A stretch of 64,000 nucleotides of DNA, taken from assembly GCA_010645155.1 (NCBI GenBank), contig CM021322.1, positions 9,060,477 through 9,124,476 of the forward strand. The letters are read 5' to 3'. A model generated the notes under the pieces. That model searched no databases. It saw only the letters and a list, made by a program, of their open reading frames with translations, and was not told the origin of the DNA. A program made the translations under genes and the position numbers. Of the stretch, positions 61,139-64,000 are shown in pieces (position 1 is the first letter of the stretch; every line of letters starts with the position of its first letter). This DNA comes from Tigriopus japonicus (Eukaryota; Arthropoda; Copepoda; Harpacticoida; Harpacticidae).

Positions 61139-63196
61139 TTATCTCTTCCTACGGACTGCAGGTTTGTTCTTCGATGCTTTCTTGATATCTTTTGTGAACA
61201 CAAATTGTGCACCATCTCGTAAGGCTTTGGTTTTCACCTCAACGGCCCATGGTTTCATTCGGACTTGAGAGGCTATCTTAAGCTCTTTGAATTCAGGCCC
61301 ATACTCGGATATTTCCAATGGTGGTAGACAAGAAACGTCCGCCATTTTAGCGAAAAAATACTGTTTCAGTGAATCCGGATTCAGACCATCTACGGGCAAC
61401 GTCACACTTTGAAGGGTTGGGATGGGAAACAGATACTTAATGTACTTGAGCAAAGTCTCCTTGCTCCAAATATGACCGCCAAGGTTGATTTGCTTCAAGG
61501 ACTTATTCTGGACCTGGCATAAAGCACTAAGAAGATCCAAGGCTTGATATTCATTTATGCAGATATTGTCGGCATATCGCTCATATCCTTCCAGACACAA
61601 TCCCAATGATTCAAGCTGAAATTCAACCAAAAAATATCTTGAATATCCGCAATTTTCAGTCACCCTGATCGGACCAACTTACGCGGGGAATAACTTTAAC
61701 CAGTCCAAGAATATGACCAAACCGGTCATCGCCCAAATCCAAATCACCAAGGTTGATTTCAGTTAATGTTCGGTGATGTGGACTAATGGCTAGAAATTGC
61801 AAATCCTTGGAGGAAAGACAGCATTCTTCCACATTTAAGGATTGGAGTGAAAAGGGCACATTTCGCAGGAGATGTTCCAAAGTATGGCGTAAGTAGTTGC
61901 CTCGAAGTGAAAGTTTCTTGAGACTTCGGAGATGGGGCAACACTGAAGACCAGGCCTTAATGGCCGTAGGGCTGATGCGTCGAAGTTCTCGCTCTTGGAT
62001 CTTGATTTGACCTGATTTTGGGTATTTTGTATCAGATTTGAGAGATAAATTTATTATTAATTAGACTGTCAGTACCTGAGAATTCACAAGCAGGAGTTTT
62101 GGAAGGTAAACAAAGAGAGAGGGAGGTAATGTGTTCGAAGGCTTTCAGTTTGGTTTGCCAAGGAGCAATCTCATGGCGATACATTCCGAACATGATCTCT
62201 TTGAGATGGTCAACTTCAGTCTCATAGGATCCTCCTCGATTGAAGAGCCTTTCACCGAATAGGTGGAATTCATTCACCTCAGACTAAAATAGAAGTGGAA
62301 AGAAGAGATAGTGAAACCACGGCCAAGGGTTTTGAGTTCCGACTTGCGAAAGTACCGTGTCTAGGATCTTCATTAAAAGTTTCATGGCGTTTGGAGATCC
62401 ACTAGCCAATGGACTATCCGCTGACACGCCCACAATCTCCACAAAACTTCCGCAATGGGTTAAAAACTTGGTCCAAAAAGCAGTCTCCTCGTTCCCATGC
62501 ATATTCACATAAACTTTGAGATGAGCTGAAACATGAAATATTTTCCAAATAATGCTTGCATGCTGTTTATAATGAACTCAAGCCTTATTTTGAATACTTA
62601 CCAGCTTTATTCTGCATGACCCAATCGCAAATGAGGTCGTAATACGTGTTCAGTAAATGCCTCAATTTTAATTGGAATTCCTTTCGTTTGGAAACGAATT
62701 GAAAGTCAAAGCATTTGAGGGTGGATTTTGATACGTAACCAAGACTATGGAAATACGTCTCAAGCAATCCAATTCCAATTGAAGACATCCGCTCTGGTTC
62801 TTTTAAATATACTTCGGAGAATCGAGGACATTTTGAGGCCAAATATTCCAAACTGATCCCCGCTTTGGGCCAATGTTTCAAGAGAATTCTTGTAAACAAC
62901 GGACGAGGTTTGTAATGGATCAAGGTTGATGCCAAGAGCTTGGCATACAAATGCCTTGGACATCCCTTGACTAGCACGTGTTCCAATTGAGATCCTGTTG
63001 TTCGACTCTGGAGATATCTTAAACTCAAACTGAGTAAACTTGGAACTTCAATGGGTACAAATGGTTCCTCTTCCTCTTGATCGTCCTCGGCCTCTTCTTC
63101 AGAAAGTTGGTCGAAGATGGAACCAGTCTCAAAATCAAACTCGTCCTCAAAGAAGTCTTCATCTTGAACATCGACACTATTGATATTCACCACCAT
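61139..63196 (-). CDS. Leucine-rich-repeat protein, PRAME/LRRC14-like (paralog 2)
   Basis: Five exons on the minus strand, 63196-62602, 62525-62356, 62283-62076, 62011-61683, 61615-61139, all in phase, give 592 residues. The acidic N-terminus (residues about 10-48) is followed by a region parallel to paralog 1 (HLYAKLLASTL, ILLKHWPKAGIS) and LRRs (SLKKLSLRGNYLRHT, FSLQSLNVEECCL, TLTEINLGDLDL, SLKQINLGGHIW). The C-terminus is basic (KKASKNKPAVRRKR), a possible nuclear signal absent from paralog 1. Exon 2 is 170 nt in both genes and the phases of shared introns agree; this copy has an extra intron (62075-62012) where paralog 1 is continuous. Probable ubiquitin-ligase adaptor by family analogy only. 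Confidence 0.82.
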
Positions 63197-64000
63197 GATT
63201 GAACTCGATGAAGTGAGAAGACCTCTGCCTCAGTCTTAAATCCTTTTTCAAGGTCAAGTTGGAACCAATGAAAGCAAAGGCATGTGTTTTCCCCCTCAAA
63301 AGATCACAAGAGAATGGTTTCTCCGTCAGAGGGAGCAAACACTCAGTGGTTCATGGGAAGCTTTCTCAATTGTTAATGTTGTCCCCTCAGCGGTAATTGA
63401 AGTTCAACAGGATAAGAAATATAAATATAGTATGTGCTCCCTACAAATTTGTGGTACTCTTTTACTTTATCAAATGATAAAAGAGTCATGACTGAGATGA
63501 AAGACAGTTCTGGTCATATTTGATCATTTCAAGCAAATAAATGATCAGAAAAGGGTTGAGGTTGAAGTGAATTATGAGGTCATGGTTCCGTTCTAGTTTT
63601 GAAACATTTTCTTTATATTTCTTATTTTGGAGTATTTGGATCATGGTAAAATAAATGTGCACATTGTAATAGATATATGAGAAGTATCAAAATGTAGGAG
63701 CAACAGTACAAGTCTCAAATTGTATGATTTGATAAGCATTGAGAATCTTAACTATCTGGCATCAACACATTTCCTCCACTAGTAAAGACGTAAAATTTAT
63801 CATTGAGCATTGAAAAATTCCATGCCATTGCGAAAGGATATCTGAAAACGATTGCAACCAACAATTTCTCACAAGAGAGCCTGAATATTTGAAAGCCGAC
63901 ATACTAGACATATGTCCTCTGTATCATAATGGAAGAAGAATACGGTCCAACTTTTGTTGACTGGTTGTTGAGGGAGAGTAAAGTATGCTCAAAAAAAGTC
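63197..64000. other. Upstream region of paralog 2
   Basis: No exon found. It should contain the promoter; an inverted CCAAT-like ATTGG lies near 63265-63270. The last 45 bases (GTTGACTGGTTGTTGAGGG, then AGTAAAG) resemble the end of the inverted-repeat family at 29541 and 30498, so another copy may begin here and run past the window. Confidence 0.4.

Overview
This is eukaryotic (animal) genomic DNA: every recognisable gene is split by GT-AG introns and all the protein families are metazoan. Gene content (a secreted animal heme peroxidase, an Elk-type potassium channel, a ciliary WD40/coiled-coil protein), compact introns and many short non-autonomous DNA transposons fit an arthropod. A crustacean, perhaps a copepod, is my guess, but nothing here fixes the species.

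Layout. (1) 1-13231 (+): SCYL2, a SCY1-like pseudokinase that enters the window mid-kinase domain; its largest intron (1379-6276) holds a complete two-exon heme peroxidase gene on the opposite strand (3806-1689). (2) 13232-18094: intergenic DNA with an inverted duplication and repeats. (3) 24390-18095 (-): CFAP57 (WDR65), seven coding exons, tail-to-tail with SCYL2. (4) 24391-35224: about 11 kb of intergenic DNA between the divergent CFAP57 and Elk genes, with a 29-bp minisatellite, several terminal-inverted-repeat elements and GC-richer patches that may hold 5' untranslated exons. (5) 35225-56067 (+): a complete KCNH8/Elk voltage-gated K+ channel with 14 coding exons. (6) 59392-56468 and 63196-61139 (-): two tandem paralogous leucine-rich-repeat proteins of PRAME/LRRC14 type, the first ending tail-to-tail with Elk.

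I built the gene models by joining exons at GT/AG sites and checking phase at each junction. Total coding lengths are multiples of three: peroxidase 2046 nt, CFAP57 3702, Elk 3318, LRR genes 1929 and 1779. The genes have unrelated roles (vesicle traffic, extracellular oxidation, cilia, excitability, probable ubiquitin-ligase adaptors), so the window is an ordinary chromosomal neighbourhood, not a pathway cluster. I do not see a new biological system. The most notable points are the nested antisense peroxidase, a large Ser/Gly insertion in the SCYL2 kinase domain, the tandem LRR pair with one intron difference, and a set of short elements with intact 8-bp target duplications.
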